A stretch of DNA of 64,000 nucleotides from Stichopus chloronotus (GCA_021234535.1 CM037833.1:3850397-3914396), one strand, 5' to 3'. Positions 52,171 to 64,000 are shown, counted from the first letter of the stretch. Numbers and translations are program-made. The notes: a model not told the origin generated them from the sequence alone.

Positions 52171-54650
52171 TATTTCAAAAGAGCCATGAAATACATTGCT
52201 CCATTTCCATGTGGCCATAACAAGAACACATGCTTGAAAAAGTCTTCCGTATACCAAAATGAGCGGTAAGAATTACATGGTAACTTGGGTTTCAGGATTC
52301 ATTAATATAGTATGAACAGAAATGCCTCTTATGTTTTTTAAGCCATGTCTTACTGCCAAACTATGGGAATAGCCCTACCAAAATATTACTGTTGTTTATG
52401 ACTGTTGCTTCTTTCAAAATTTGATAAGTCTGGGCCAACAAATTATTCATGTGTAACAGTTACTTTCTCTATTTTCTTGAAAATAAAACTTCCCAGGCAC
52501 CCAGTTGCATACATTTGATCTACCTCTCATCCTGTGTGTACATTACAATATGATTGAATGTCTTTTCTTACACAAATGCAATACTTTTCTTTAACAAATG
52601 ACCTCATTGTTTCCCTCAGTCATACTAATTTGTGAGGGAAATTTTGTCACTTGCTTTATTACTGTTCCAGTAATGCACTGCTGTTACTGGTCTTAGAAGT
52701 ATAGTAAGATTAATTTGCCTCTGTAATTTTTATTTATCCAGGTACTTTCCTTGTGGTTAAAATTTCAGGAATTAAGTGATTAGACAGTTACAATAACTAT
52801 TAAATGCTCTCTCAGGTACACTTTGTGTGGTAGATTTATAAAATAACCTTCATGGTCATTTTGTAATTACAATCTTTCACTTTAAATGTTTGGAATTTTA
52901 AACTGGAAGAAAAATGAAACGAATATTTCCTTAGAATTTGAACCATATTTGTACAAATAGCCAGTAGTGTGAATGAAAAATATCACAATTTATACAGTAA
53001 TAATTATTGTTTCTATCTGGACTTGAGCAGCTTGTGATGGGTTTCGACCTTTGCCCAGTTAGATTTAGTGTTGATGGTATATATATTAATTGACCGAAAT
53101 TACATTGGAATTTTTGTGTACAGTTCATTCATAGTGATATGCATGAGTTTCATTCAGGACTTTTTTAACTGCAATAAAATGTGGTCAATTGCTGTCAAAG
53201 TGATTTAATTTTGTCCTACTTCTATCAGATGTGAATCCAGATTGTCATTTTACCACTTTTTCTTGACTCCACATTCAGTTGCACTCTCCTTGAAATCCTC
53301 CCACATGAATGGTCTATTAATTTAAATACTGCCAGTGACCAGGAATTCATCTGTCTTAATCTACTTAAAAATCTTCCTCACCTAGCCCTCCTGAGCATAT
53401 GTATCATCAATTATCCATACAAAGACAGTGTACGCCAGAAAGTATACAAGCGACTTCATTGGACTTCCCCATGCGCTAAATGGGATCGCCCACATCACCT
53501 TCGCGTCTTGGCACGTGAAAGATCAGACTGTGTTTGCTTCATGAGTATTAATATCTTTCGCCCGTATTTTTGGTTATTCACATTCAGGCGTTGTTTACAC
53601 GTGGGTTTGAATTGCACACGACGACTTCGCTTTGTCTAAAAATAACCCTAATGGACTATTGTGCAGAGGAACGTAGGAACTTTGGCTGGCTTGGGCCATA
53701 TGCTAAACATGATTTGATTAACAAGTATCTGTTGGCACCTGAGGGTATTGAAGACTCTCTTTAAACAAATTCCACGTTGTGTCAGCATATTATTAGCACG
53801 GGGTATGTTAACAAAGTCGCACACAGGTGCAATGCATTCAACTTTGTGTAGAGATTGCTACGTAGCGTACGCTACGTACATAAATTACGCGCTTATGAGA
53901 CGAAACAATTCGAAATGATTTTCCCAAAAAAAGAATGGCTACTCACTTTAATACCGGTATACAGTAGAAAAAAAAAACGGTCACCAAAATATGAAATTTT
54001 CCACGGCAGCGCTACCGAATACATAAACATGGCCCTACTTATGTAGACATGAGCATAAATCCAAGTACAATTAAGGTCAAAACAACACATTTCCGAAATT
54101 TCTTGTGAGTCGCGGAACCTTTGCAACACGGAGAGGAAAGTTTAAGGTGCTTATAAACTATAAATGGAAATGAGAATACCCGCCCCCCCTTAAAACAAAA
54201 ATTAAGGCTAAATAAAAGCTTTTTGTCAAGACTTTGTAAAATGATCTCCTTTATTACACTTATCAATTTTGAAAAATTGCAGCGTCTTAGCTTACAATTA
54301 CAAGATAAATTTATATGTAGATAAAAGACAATCAGTGAAACATTCATATTTAACATTGAAGAAACATACAAGATTCTCACGGCAGCGACAACATATAAAA
54401 TCGGCCGTCAAAAATCCTGTAAAAGTAAAAGTCATTAACCTCAGTGAAAGAATTTTGAATGTTGCACTGAATCCTTTTTGCTTATGAACACATAACGGTA
54501 CCCTTTGACCGTCCACTTCCCTATGGCCTTCGTCTGAAATACCACCTTTCCCTCATCTGGCTGTCGAAACTGCCTCCTTTAAGGGAAATAGGGCGTTTAG
54601 AATACACATACACATACATATATATTTTGTAGTACCTACTACACCCTCGC
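52171..54650. other. No recognisable gene
   Basis: Long AT-rich stretch. A 64-codon plus frame at 53570-53764 (ERRNFGWLGPYAKHDLINKY) has protein-like composition but no known motif. Overlapping minus frames at 53893-54516 look like antisense noise. No transposon ends were recognised. Confidence 0.35.
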
Positions 54651-54655
54651 ACATC

Positions 54656-55010
54656 ATGGCAAAACGCCGGTTCAAACTCACTAAACGGCCTCATCGCCAA
54701 GCTTCTAATCCTAACCGATCGAGGTTAAAACGTGTACAAAGAAAACGTTCCTTAATCAAAGAGCAAATTGATACCAATTTGAGATTTATCAGGAACCTCT
54801 CTAAACGCAATCTCACCTCCCCAAAGAAATTCTCTGCTTCAAGCTATGAACCAGCTTACCCGCGCTATGAGAATTACCTTTTTCATGCATGATAAACCCT
54901 CTAAACCTACACACCTCATACAAAAGAAATAGCTTTAGTCATTGTTAAACCATCCAGTCTTATCAATAAACACTTGCAAAAGCTTAATCTCCTCAAAACA
55001 TTATGCATGT
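54656..55010 (+). pseudogene. Possible Penelope-like retroelement N-terminus
   Basis: A 78-codon basic frame begins ATG at 54656 with MAKRRFKLTKRPHRQASNPN and reaches NLRFIRNLSKRNLT. In the next frame it continues LLQAMNQLTRAMRITFFMHD then KPSKPTHLIQKK. 'NLSxRxLTxxExxLLxxMNxLxRxMR' is reminiscent of the N-terminal region of Penelope-like elements. No reverse transcriptase or GIY-YIG nuclease follows. A frameshift lies near 54810. Assignment is from memory and tentative. Confidence 0.35.
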
Positions 55011-56860
55011 GATGAGTAACGGAAGATGCATCATTTGAATTTTGAAAAGTTTGGGTGAACAAATTTGTGTTGAGTAAGAAATAACTGAATTTCTATCTGT
55101 CAGAGGCTTATTTCTTGAAAAGAAGGCTACTGTCCTTCCTTATTTTGAGTAATCTATGATTCTACGTCCACAAACATTGGTTTACAAATATGGATGTTTT
55201 CTCCTAAAACAAACGCCCTTTTCCCTTTAAAGCTTCAGAATATGTGAAGTAGTGGCTCCTTCTTGCCTCATGATGTGTCTGACACGGGTGTGGGCAATAC
55301 CACCATGCTGCCAGATCTTGAGAAGAGCTCTGGATATCACAGATCCGCTGCAATGGTCACAGGCCGTGTCGTTGCATTACGTTAATGTCAGTTCCCCAAT
55401 CCTTCTGTCACTGTGCCGAGCGAGAAAGTAAATTTCTGCCAGAAGAGCATCGTTTTTACCCCTCAATTTCTTCCGTCTTGTAAACTGTAATTCCCCATGA
55501 ATATTTTCACAGTCGTTGAAAAGGACGTTCCTCCTCTGTGCATTTCTAGCTGTACACAGTGACCGGGTGCCCGTCAAACTGGGCTCCTTGCCAGTACTCC
55601 GACAGCCTTTCCATGACTGCGTGATGGGGGTTTGGTGTCCCTGGGAAGCATTGATTGTTTAGATAACCTGAAAATATGGGGAAAAAGTACATCCGAACGT
55701 TTAGCTGTGACGAGTTATCCTAAAGTAACCGACAAACTCAGAAACTGCACAGATGGAAATATCATTTTCAAAATGGATTAAGAATTTTTCAATAACTAAA
55801 GAAAACGTCCGTGTCTCCTTTCGTTTTCGACACGACAGTTTATCATAGTGTCATCAAATAGATGTTCCTTACAATTACGTAAAAACGTCAGAAAATGATA
55901 ACTTCAAAATAAAGCGATAACGTAACAGCGTACGATGTAATAAAAATACCGACCATGTAAAAACAACCGAACGATGATGTAAAAAAAAAAACACAAATTA
56001 CAACCGTCAAAACATTAAAAGGATAATTCGGACGTTTTTCTCAATAATAAGCTATAGACTACAAACTGATTAGTTCATTAATCCTATGAGCAGCATACCT
56101 AGAGTGCCGACAACGTCCCAGAACAAAGGCTTAGCCTAGGCAGCATTACAAGATTCAATACGAGATTTTATAACCCGTCAATTGAGGAAGCTCCGACTAT
56201 AGCCTATCGGAAGTATGTGTTCTGGGCTTCAAAAGCTCTCGGGTAGTATAAAACGACTTCGACTCTAGCCTAGGTTGCAGGGTGTTGTTTGACTGCGTTG
56301 AAACTTAAACAGTTTCCTTCGATTATTTATCTGCTTAACTCTAAATGCTCCACACGTAAAGAATCAAGAAATTAATGAGTCTATACTGTAGCCTAACAAA
56401 TGGGAATTAAGATTAGGCCTATACTACATCTAACGCTTTAATTTGGTAGTACCATGAACCCCTTCTCACACAAAACACGCACACATTCAGCTGCACGTGT
56501 GAATCATGCAACTTTATGCAGTATTACTCACGCAGTAGTACATGTAGTGAAACTGTGAAAATGGAAAAGTAAACGACTTATTGCGCAGCAGTTGGCTGCG
56601 CTAGGCTAAACCGTAATAAATACGAGCAGTACGTACAGGGTAGGGCTAGGTCATTTACGTGGAATACTTTAACAAATTACATTAGTTTATCCTTTGGGTG
56701 GGTTGGACTATAGAGGTAACAACCCCCTGGTTGAACTTAAAAATTAAAAGCAATGACGTATTTATCAAGACTCACAAGTCGACACAACAGGCCGCTCCGT
56801 TTTGCCTGTGTCCCGTAGCGTGCATGCCTGTCAATATTCGTAGATTATGGAACGCAAAAA
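55011..56860. other. No recognised gene; possible decayed frame and R2 copy
   Basis: Minus frames at about 55640-55220 read, with one change, NPHHAVMERLSEYWQGAQFD then GHPVTVYS and ENIHGELQFTRRKKLRGKND then CNDTACDHCSGS, protein-like but unfamiliar, perhaps an old gene piece. R2 copy 2 lies at 55790-56100. The rest holds AGGCCTA-type words and no motif. Confidence 0.35.
55790..56100 (+). repeat. Dispersed repeat R2, copy 2
   Basis: Matches 47560-47950 in a series of words (CTCCTTTCGTTTTCGA, AAAATGATAACTTCAAAA, AATACCGACC, TAGACTACAAACTGATTAG) in the same order. Non-coding and AT-rich. Confidence 0.5.
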
Positions 56861-56871
56861 GGGCAAATTAA

Positions 56872-57180
56872 TGTGATGAAGACGTACTTTGATGTGATGA
56901 CGACGTAAATTTATGTGAAGAAGAAGCAAATGGATTTGATGAAGACGTAAATTTATGTGAAGAAGAAGCAAATTGATTTGATGAAGACGTAAATTTATGT
57001 GAAGAAGAAGCAAATTGATTTGATGAAGACGTAAATTTATGTGAAGAAGAAGCAAATTGATTTGATGAAGACGCAAATTGATGTGATGAAGACCTACTTT
57101 GATTTGATGACGACCTACTTTGATGTGATGAGGGCGTACTTTGATATGATGAAGACGTAAATGTATTTGATGAGCTACTT
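56872..57180. repeat. 21/42-bp tandem minisatellite
   Basis: A 21-bp unit of the form GATGAAGACGTAAATTTATGT alternating with GAAGAAGAAGCAAATTGATTT makes a 42-bp higher-order unit repeated several times, decaying toward the right into CTACTTTGATGTGATGA variants. Minus-strand reading is free of stops over 339 bases and would give 7-residue SSSHKFT/SSSNQFA repeats. Plus reading gives acidic DEDVNLCEEEAN units broken by stops. No clear gene context supports translation. Confidence 0.85.
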
Positions 57181-57345
57181 TGATGCAACAACGCAATTTC
57201 ATGCAAGGCACGGCGGCGCTCTTCATTTTAAGTTATCACAGTTGTGTGCGCACTTTACCCTAGTTGTGTCAGTGTCAGTGTTCTTAAAACGGTTCATCAG
57301 TGAAGGGACACAACAGATGCACAGCCTATAAAGAATTTATCTACG

Positions 57346-57411
57346 ATGGAAGGAATTCTTCGTTCTTTGGGTGATGACGAAAATGTTTTGGCCAATTTCC
57401 AACGCGAAGGA
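57346..57411 (+). CDS. Candidate first coding exon, 22 codons
   Basis: ATG at 57346 opens MEGILRSLGDDENVLANFQR EG and reaches a splice donor GGA|GTGAGT at 57412 in phase 0. The peptide resembles the start of SAM-like or death-fold-like N-termini that begin proteins with 'MExIxxxLGxxxxxxxFQxE', but it is too short to assign. No downstream exon is recognised within 2 kb. TATAAAG at 57327-57333 is too close to act as the usual TATA box. Confidence 0.35.
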
Positions 57412-57412
57412 G

Positions 57413-59515
57413 TGAGTATTTGAATTAAAATTCATTTTAAACTTAATTACCATGCATTACATAAGAATGACGTAGCCGAGTGCATATTACTGAACATATG
57501 TGAGTAAATCGGTTGCTTATTCTACTACAGGTTTAAAGGACGTTTGCAACAATTGTTAAACATTTTCAAGTTGTGATTAGCCATTTGTTACCAGATGTAG
57601 ATTCAGATCCTTTTTTATTTTATTCATAGACGAAAGGAAGCAACGTTATTTTACTGGTGTAAGATCGATACTGCCTGAAAATGTTTTCATTTAATACGTA
57701 GCATTAGCCTATACTTTGAGGAGTGGTCGTGGGGTTAACAGTTTCTATACCTTTTGTTTTCCTTCGTACGTTTTATGCACTTGGAGGCAAAATGTTACAA
57801 GATATTGATCATTTCATTAATATTATATCTGAGCTCAAGCTTTCATATTATCAAAGTTTGATTTGGAGAGAGAATGACATCCCAAAAATTGCATGAATAG
57901 CACAAGCCCATCATGATCGTGCTGTACTTTGATTGATTACCGGTAATTGCTTCCCTACCGTCGTGCATCTATATGTATAGTCAGTTTATAACGTAAGAAT
58001 GCAACGGCAGATTAATATTACTCGGACAACATTTCAGAGTATGTTTAATTTGGTTCTTTACGTGTTATAGCCCATAGATGTGTTAATCCCAGATCTGTTA
58101 TTATCCAGATTAAGTAAGCTTTCTGTTTGTCTTTCCATCAATCATACCGTCTGTTTGGTTGCCTATCAGGTCATATTTCTTTATATGTTATACGATTTGC
58201 TTCAATGTGAGTCTGAGATATGGGATTACTTGAAAAGTATGTAATTAGTTATCATTTTAAACATTTGGCAGTTAATTGCTTAAATTGCTAATTCAGAAAA
58301 GAAGTGAATAAGGCAACATTTTGCACAGTGTTGAGTCCCTCACTTCGGAAATAATTGAACAAGTGAGCACTTCCTCAAATTCTCAAGTTTCCTCAAGTTT
58401 TGTTGTCATTTGAACAATTTGCAGAAAACCTTTATTGTTCCTATAACGTAACTAATTAAGTGATCATTTTTTATGTTATATTTTCTTCTTATCTAGACAC
58501 TTTGCAGAAAATTGTCAAGTTGCGAGGCAGATATATTCTTATCTGGAGTGCAATTATAACCTTCCTTAAAATATAGATACGTAAATCTAATGTATATTCC
58601 GACGCTCTATGTTCCGACAATTTTTTGTTGTATGATTTTGCCATGGAACGTCGATCATGCTGATGTTAATGACAGTGCGTGCATAGCTTATTTTATGAAC
58701 GAAACGTTAGAAAAACGGCAAGCGTAGACACAAGCGGAAGCAATAGGCAACCGAAATTATGCACACAAACTAAAATCATGTGACACGAACATTAAAAAAA
58801 TCATCAGACACACGGAAATGTTAGACACGACCTCATTCGACACAAACGATTTTATTACACACAACGAAACATTAAACACCAACGAAACATTTGACACAAC
58901 CAAACGTTTGACAAAAACGAATTCGTGAGACAAACCAAGTCATTATACAAAAACAAACTCAGAGTAGTCGAAGTAAGCAAATTAAATCATTACACAAACG
59001 AACGGGCCTTAAGCGAAATTAGATACACAGGAAGATGAGATATATGTACGCGAAAAAAAAGATAGTGTGACAGCACCTGTTTAATTACGTAACAAAGTGA
59101 CGAGGTATATATTGCTACGTTTTGCATTCATCCTGCTTCGTCCCAGGGTATCAAGAATAAATTAATCATATATCATATTTTATGTTAATTATTTCTTCCT
59201 GGTGGAGATTTCTTTATCGGTGGTAGGCAAATCATTCATCAAGGACCCAGCTGCTGTCGTACTCAAATAGTAAATTGTTAGCTGGGAGGTCCATTTCCAG
59301 TGAACAACGTGGGGACTCTTGTCTCTATTGACCTGCTTGTCCTGCTATCAAGACGAAAAAGTGAGTTTTCGAAACATGTAACAAAGGAGAACATACAGAC
59401 AAGAAACCAAATTTTAAATGGCTGAACCTTCACCCACAGTGGCCGTCCAAATTTGTCTAAACCAATCTGGCGTTTCTCTCTTACGGGCGCTTTTTTTTTC
59501 TGTGGTGGGGTGGGA
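57413..59515. other. No recognised gene; ACAC/ACGAAAC array
   Basis: AT-rich. It contains the degenerate array at 58690-59000. No coding domain or transposon end was recognised. Confidence 0.4.
58690..59000. repeat. Degenerate ACAC-ACGAAAC array
   Basis: Loosely periodic units of about 18-20 bases with ATT(A/T)(G/A)ACAC followed by (A)ACGAAAC, for example TTACACACAACGAAACATT and AACACCAACGAAACATTTG. The unit is not exact and the array fades at both ends. Confidence 0.55.
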
Positions 59516-59564
59516 TATTTAGCTCATACCAGCATGCTCGTTCGAGCTTTTGCGAGCACGAAGC

Positions 59565-59660
59565 GTCCATCTATCTATCTGTCTGTCCGTCTATCTGTCC
59601 GTCCGTCCATCCATCCATCCCCATCCATCCATCTCCATCCATCCATCTCCATCCATCTCT
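59565..59660. repeat. Tetranucleotide microsatellite (TCTG/TCCG/TCCA)n
   Basis: Runs of TCTATCTATCTG, TCCGTCCGTCC and CCATCCATCC inside R1 copy B. A shorter TCTGTCTG tract stands at the same point in copy A (about 32399-32412). Confidence 0.85.
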
Positions 59661-60943
59661 ATCTGTTCACAATTGTTTAAAATGCTTCTCCTCGGTCATG
59701 CTTTCATGGATTTGTCTGAAACTTGGACGCAATGTTCCATATGTGGTGGACCATACAGGGTGTTCAGGAATTGGTTGTCCAAGACCCCATGTGGTGGGCC
59801 CAATGACCCATTATGTGAAATTCTGTTGGAAATGTTGCTTCTCACACATGCATCCATGGATTTACATTTAACTTGGATACAATAATCATTGGGTAGAGTT
59901 CATGTGGGGTTTACGAAAAAGTTTCAGTCTATGGTCCACTTTAGGAAATTGTACAAAGTTGTTCTTCTCCTACATATTCTCTTGTGCAGTGTTGATGGTT
60001 TGTCATAGTGATACTCTGCTAGTGGGTATCTTAGGGTGTTCATGAATTTGTAGTCTGTGGTTTCATGAGGACCGTATGGCGCATTTGATGGAATTCTGCA
60101 AATTGCCTCTCCTTCTCTCATTAAAGTGCCCCTTTAAACTGTCCTACGTATCTCAAATATCCCTATCGTGCACGAATGATAATTGAGTAATTGGACAGTG
60201 TCAGTTGGTATGCCAACTAAAACTCTGTATTGCCCTCAGGTATGTTGACCAGTATATTGACTTGAATGGGCACTTTGAGATGTTTCATGAACTTCATTTG
60301 TGTCAAGTTTTTAGTGACTGATCAATGTTCAACTAAGATGGCCCTCATTATAAGTCACATGTAAATTACCACTAATGAGTGAGAAGCTAATGATTTAAAT
60401 CGGTTTTGGAAAACCCATGACCAATCACTTTTCCACATTAGTACCAATTCATATACCCACAGCCAGTACAAACCAATAAGAAAAATTAGTAAAAATTGAC
60501 AAGTTTTCATAATTATTGCATGTGAATAGTGATGCTGATTATAAGTGTTGTTATTTGGTAGCATCCATTAAAATTTTTACAACTTTAATTTATTGACAAA
60601 GATCAAACTTCTGCACCGTTGGAGCACCAGTTTATGAAATTCTGAAAATTGTAGTCCTACAGCTTCTCTTGGACAATGTTGATGATTTGGTATAATGATA
60701 CTCAGTGATATCTATGATTTGACTTAATGATACATAGATGGCACCTTCAGGATATTGAGGTATGAGTCACTGCACGAATGGTGCTCTAGTTGTAATTCTG
60801 CTCGAATGCAACATTATGTGCAAAGAACTTTTTCCTAAAATGAATATCGACCTCTTTTTGGCTTCGACGAAGTGATACCCTTTGTAGTCACACGACATTT
60901 GTGTATGTATATGTGTGTGTGTCACATAGCACTCACTGAGTAG

Positions 60944-60956
60944 AGGTTAAAGGTCA
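60944..60956 (+). promoter_or_regulatory. DR1-like nuclear-receptor motif
   Basis: AGGTTAAAGGTCA: one mismatch to DR1. It stands in the corresponding module of R1 copy B. Further degenerate forms occur at 61090-61102. Confidence 0.35.
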
Positions 60957-61499
60957 TCTTAAGCCAACAGGGTCAAATGAAAATTTTTATATAAAATATC
61001 TCAAAAAGGAAAGATTGGACAAATCTCCCATTTGAAATGTAAATATACCACATTAAGGAAGAGATCAATATAGATTTCGGTTGACGATGAGGTCAAAAGT
61101 TATCGGAAATCAAAAAGGGTCAAAATGTGAAAAATCTGTAAACACAATGTTTCATGAATCTTGAAACGATCTCATATTTATCATGAAGGTTTATCTCATA
61201 GAGTACATGGATCCTATTGTTTTTATTTTTATTGATAACACAAGAGTATATTAAGTTCAAGAACATAGTTGATTTTTGTTGGTCGAGTGTCATTGTAGTT
61301 CACATGGGTCAAAACTAAAAATCTGTAACACTGGTTTTCATCATTAATTACCGATACACAATCATTGTTGCTTCAGCTGCTTGTCAGATGTTCATAATGT
61401 CTTAGTGTGACCATTCATCATAAACATGTGAGTAATGATTAACAGGTGTGACAATGATAATGAATTTTATGAACCAACTCATTTAGCCACCTTCATTGC

Positions 61500-63120
61500 T
61501 GTTTTTTTTTTCTTTATTGCGAAAGGTGTCAGCAATTGTTCAAATGCTTCTCCTAATGCATACTTTGGTGGATTTGTCTGAGGCTTGACGTGATGTTTCT
61601 TATGTTTAGTTGACCGTTCGGTGCTTTAAAAATTGTCGAAGGCCCCATATATTGACACCAGGGCCCTTTCTATGAATTTCTAGTGAAATGCCTCTCCTCT
61701 TGTGTGTCCTCTCTAAATTCGATATTAATTGTTTGACACAACGGTAATCCTTTTAGTCCCTGCAAAGTGTTTATTCATTTTGTTTGCACGGCCCAACATA
61801 TGCCCTATGAGTTATAACAAATATTGCGAAACGTTTAACCTATTTCCCTAGTGTAGAATTAAGCCTGTAATTGGTATTCTTAGCGGGTTAGTAACCTGTT
61901 CATGGTTTCTGTAAGTTCTCGCACTAATCCCATGTGAGGCGTTATGGCCCGTTTAATGACATTATGCCACATTTTGATTGCACTTAGACATTTCTTGCAC
62001 AGTGTTGATGTTTGCGGTTCTGATATTCGGGCACGGGGTGGAGGTTGTTTGGTCCAATACCCCATATATGTCCGTGCAGTGTCCATTGTGTGCAAAATGA
62101 TAATTCCTTCATTTGGTATTAAAGACAAAAACTCATCACCCCAGACAGTTTCAATTCTCCGACCACCTACCTCTAGTCCCTCCCTCAGCCTGTCTTACAT
62201 TCCTCCACATGTGTAATCAAAACAATGGATCCCTGTGTACACTGTGTAATACGAGCTGCTCTGCGTCTTTCAAATTTGCAGTCAATCTAAGAGTACTGTA
62301 ACTCAGAACTAGTTGAGAATTTTGCTTTACAGGAGGTACAAATATAGCTTAGGGTGATGTAATACAGCCTTTAAGCAGCGTCGAATTTATGAATTTGTAG
62401 CCTATGGTTCCATGAGGACGTATGGCCCATTTTATGGAATTCTGCAATTGCTTCTCCTTCTACCATGAAAGTCATATCACAACTCAAATATCCCTATCGT
62501 GCATGAGTGATAACTAATTGGACAGTGTCAGTTGCTGTGCTAACTGAAACTCTATATTGCCCTCAGGTATGTTGACCAGTGTATGGACTTGCAGGGGGAC
62601 TTTGAGATGTTTCATGAACTTCAGTTACTCTTCAAAAACTTAGCACTTTTGTGTCAAGTTTCTAGTGGGATCAATGTTCAGCTAAAAGGGCCTCATTACG
62701 AGTCACATGTAAATTACCAATAATGAGTGAGAAGCTAATAATTAAACTTGGTTTTTGAAAACTCATGACCATTTACTTTTCCATATAAGTACCAATTCAT
62801 ATACCCACAGCCAGTACAAACCAATAAGAAAAATTAGTAAAAATTGACAGTTTTTATAATTATTGGATGTGAATAGTGGTGCTAAAATTTATTGAGAAAG
62901 ATCAATCGTCTGCACTGTTTGAGCTCTAGTTTCTGAAAATTGTGCAGTCCTATAGATTCTCTTATACAATGTTGATGATTTCATATAATGGTACTCAGTG
63001 GTACCTATGATTTGACATAATGATACATAAATGGTACCTTCATGATATTGAGGTATGAGCTTCTGCACCAACGGTGTTCTAGTTTTATTTCTATTATTGT
63101 TCCAAATATCATTGGATGAC
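61500..63120 (+). repeat. Dispersed repeat R1, copy C
   Basis: Follows copy B closely. CAATTGTTCAAATGCTTCTCC near 61534 matches CAATTGTTTAAAATGCTTCTCC near 59670. ATGAATTTGTAGCCTATGGTT near 62390 matches the 60045 block. GGACAGTGTCAGTTGCTGTG near 62520 and GAGGTATGAGCTTCTGCACC near 63050 complete the order. It lacks the palindrome and microsatellite at its start. Confidence 0.7.
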
Positions 63121-64000
63121 ACCCGTCCAAACAGTCAGTATCTATGCAGTACATAGAACATGATTCTATACATTCTTTTATTTTCATTCTTGATTTTTGT
63201 ATTCTTATTTGTATTCTTTTATACATTGTTATATCACTATTAGTGAGAAATACTCCGATCTTTGTCGTATTAAAATATACTCGAGAGAAAATGTAAATCA
63301 ATTTCTTTTTCGTTGTTGTTTTCTCATTTTAAATCGTAACAAATCCAAATCATTTTCATTGTTCTTTATTTCATCATTGGGTGAATAAACAATGCATGGA
63401 CGGGATCCGCGAATCGAAATAATGTGTAGGCCTATTTCGAGTCGTTGATGCACACGCATAGCGATACACAAATAGCGACAAACCCCCCCCCCCCACGCTT
63501 TCCCGATGGGTATTTCTTTTCCTTTTTTGTTTGTTTAATTGAGCGGCGGGAATTATCTTACCGGTACAGGTTTCAACAAGTAAAGCAGAACATTGAAAAT
63601 AAACGTACCAGTATATCTCGATTGATTCTGATGGCACTCCTTCTGAAATTTGGGTAAACATGCATCATATCCGAGTATGATTGTTCAATGATGAATATAG
63701 ATAGTTAAATTCAAGAAGGGTATAGACTTGTATTCTCCATCCTAATGTAACATAGCGCATTAGCTAAATATCTTTTGATGGGGACGCGATGTATGAAGTG
63801 GGTCATCATGGCAATAATAACATTGAAGGAAAACAATACAGCGATATTGTCGGTTTCCAACCGTATTTTATACGTATATCTGCCACGATAGATTTACAGT
63901 TTGGATATATAGCCATTTAATGGAAAAATAAGTGTCATGTACCCTCTCCCCTCCATCTCATTTTCATTCCAGTACACCAAAAATCATGAGATTTCTCACT
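63121..64000. other. No recognisable gene; poly-C run
   Basis: AT-rich, with a run of about 12 C at 63483-63494. Opposed frames at 63374-63661 and 63445-63657 overlap each other and have no motif. Confidence 0.4.

Larger units (their letters stand above)
59520..61460 (+). repeat. Dispersed repeat R1, copy B
   Basis: Opens with AGCTCATACCAGCATGCTCG (continuing TTCGAGCT), then the TCTG/TCCG/TCCA array to 59660, GGGTGTTCAGGAATTGGTTG near 59759, TTAAAGTGCCCCTTTAAA near 60121, GGACAGTGTCAGTTGGTATG near 60194 and GTATGAGTCACTGCACGAA near 60763. Then come AGGTCA modules at 60940-61330. Same order as copy A at 32338. Confidence 0.75.

Noticed and set aside
56831..57226. Minus frames of 131 and 112 codons with 7-residue repeats
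   Set aside because: Open only because the 21-bp repeat unit happens to lack stops in those frames; no promoter, signal peptide or splice context supports a protein.
57327..57333. TATAAAG as a TATA box for the exon at 57346
   Set aside because: Only about 13-19 bases from the ATG, too close for a normal TATA-to-start distance plus leader.

Overview
This is animal nuclear DNA. It is intron-like or intergenic, has no bacterial gene packing, and is filled with old copies of many eukaryotic transposon classes: Ty3/gypsy, BEL/Pao, Tx1/L1-like and CR1/L2-like LINEs, a possible Penelope-like piece, hAT, Tc1/mariner, pogo, Mutator-like and possibly P-like. This mix, with frequent TAGGCCTA-type words and AGGTCA-rich dispersed repeats, fits a marine invertebrate, perhaps a deuterostome such as an echinoderm. 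The species cannot be fixed from the sequence, and all family names come from reading motifs, not from a search. I found no convincing multi-exon host gene, rRNA, tRNA or CRISPR array. Two short exon-like pieces (48203-48358 and 57346-57411) are the best host-gene candidates.

Layout, 1-21 kb: opposed transposon tails lie at 1.4-2.2 kb. A decayed gypsy element (Gypsy-1) runs from an LTR scrap and primer-binding site near 4.5 kb, through gag (4.7-5.1 kb) and integrase (7.6-8.5 kb), to a polypurine tract and 3' LTR at 11.4 kb. It is interrupted by a minus-strand hAT remnant (6.5-7.2 kb) and a possible P-like remnant (9.1-9.9 kb). At 12.2-13.2 kb, copy 1 of an unclassified gene family (here U1) is cut by a LINE tail. 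A Tc1/mariner remnant (14.8-15.4 kb), another gypsy gag (16 kb), and a CR1/L2-like LINE (18.3-20.1 kb) lying inside a hAT remnant follow.

Layout, 21-35 kb: a pogo-like C-terminus precedes a nearly complete Tx1/L1-like LINE (21698-25807) with a 20-bp target-site duplication. Its ORF2 has two frame breaks and an altered catalytic YADD box. On the far side of the insertion is the start of a minus-strand Mutator-like gene. Small tails or fragments of the same LINE recur at 12.2, 28.8, 32.7 and 34.8 kb. A BEL/Pao integrase piece sits at 29 kb and a dispersed repeat (R1) with AGGTCA modules at 29.5-33.9 kb.

Layout, 35-64 kb: a recent gypsy element (Gypsy-3, 35045-43625) has two nearly identical LTRs and frame-broken gag, protease, RT, RNase H and integrase. 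It abuts the end of a different gypsy LTR (Gypsy-4) with its own primer site and gag. Two adjacent unclassified multi-domain genes follow: U2 on the minus strand (45.1-47.2 kb) and U1 copy 2 on the plus strand (49.7-52.2 kb). The last part has a possible Penelope-like piece, a 21/42-bp minisatellite (56.9-57.2 kb), a candidate first exon, a degenerate ACAC/ACGAAAC array, and two consecutive R1 copies (59.5-63.1 kb).

The coding regions do not work together as a pathway. They are separate selfish elements, mostly dead, nested in each other. The most interesting unexplained material is the U1 and U2 families, which look like transposase-scale proteins but which I cannot place in a named superfamily.
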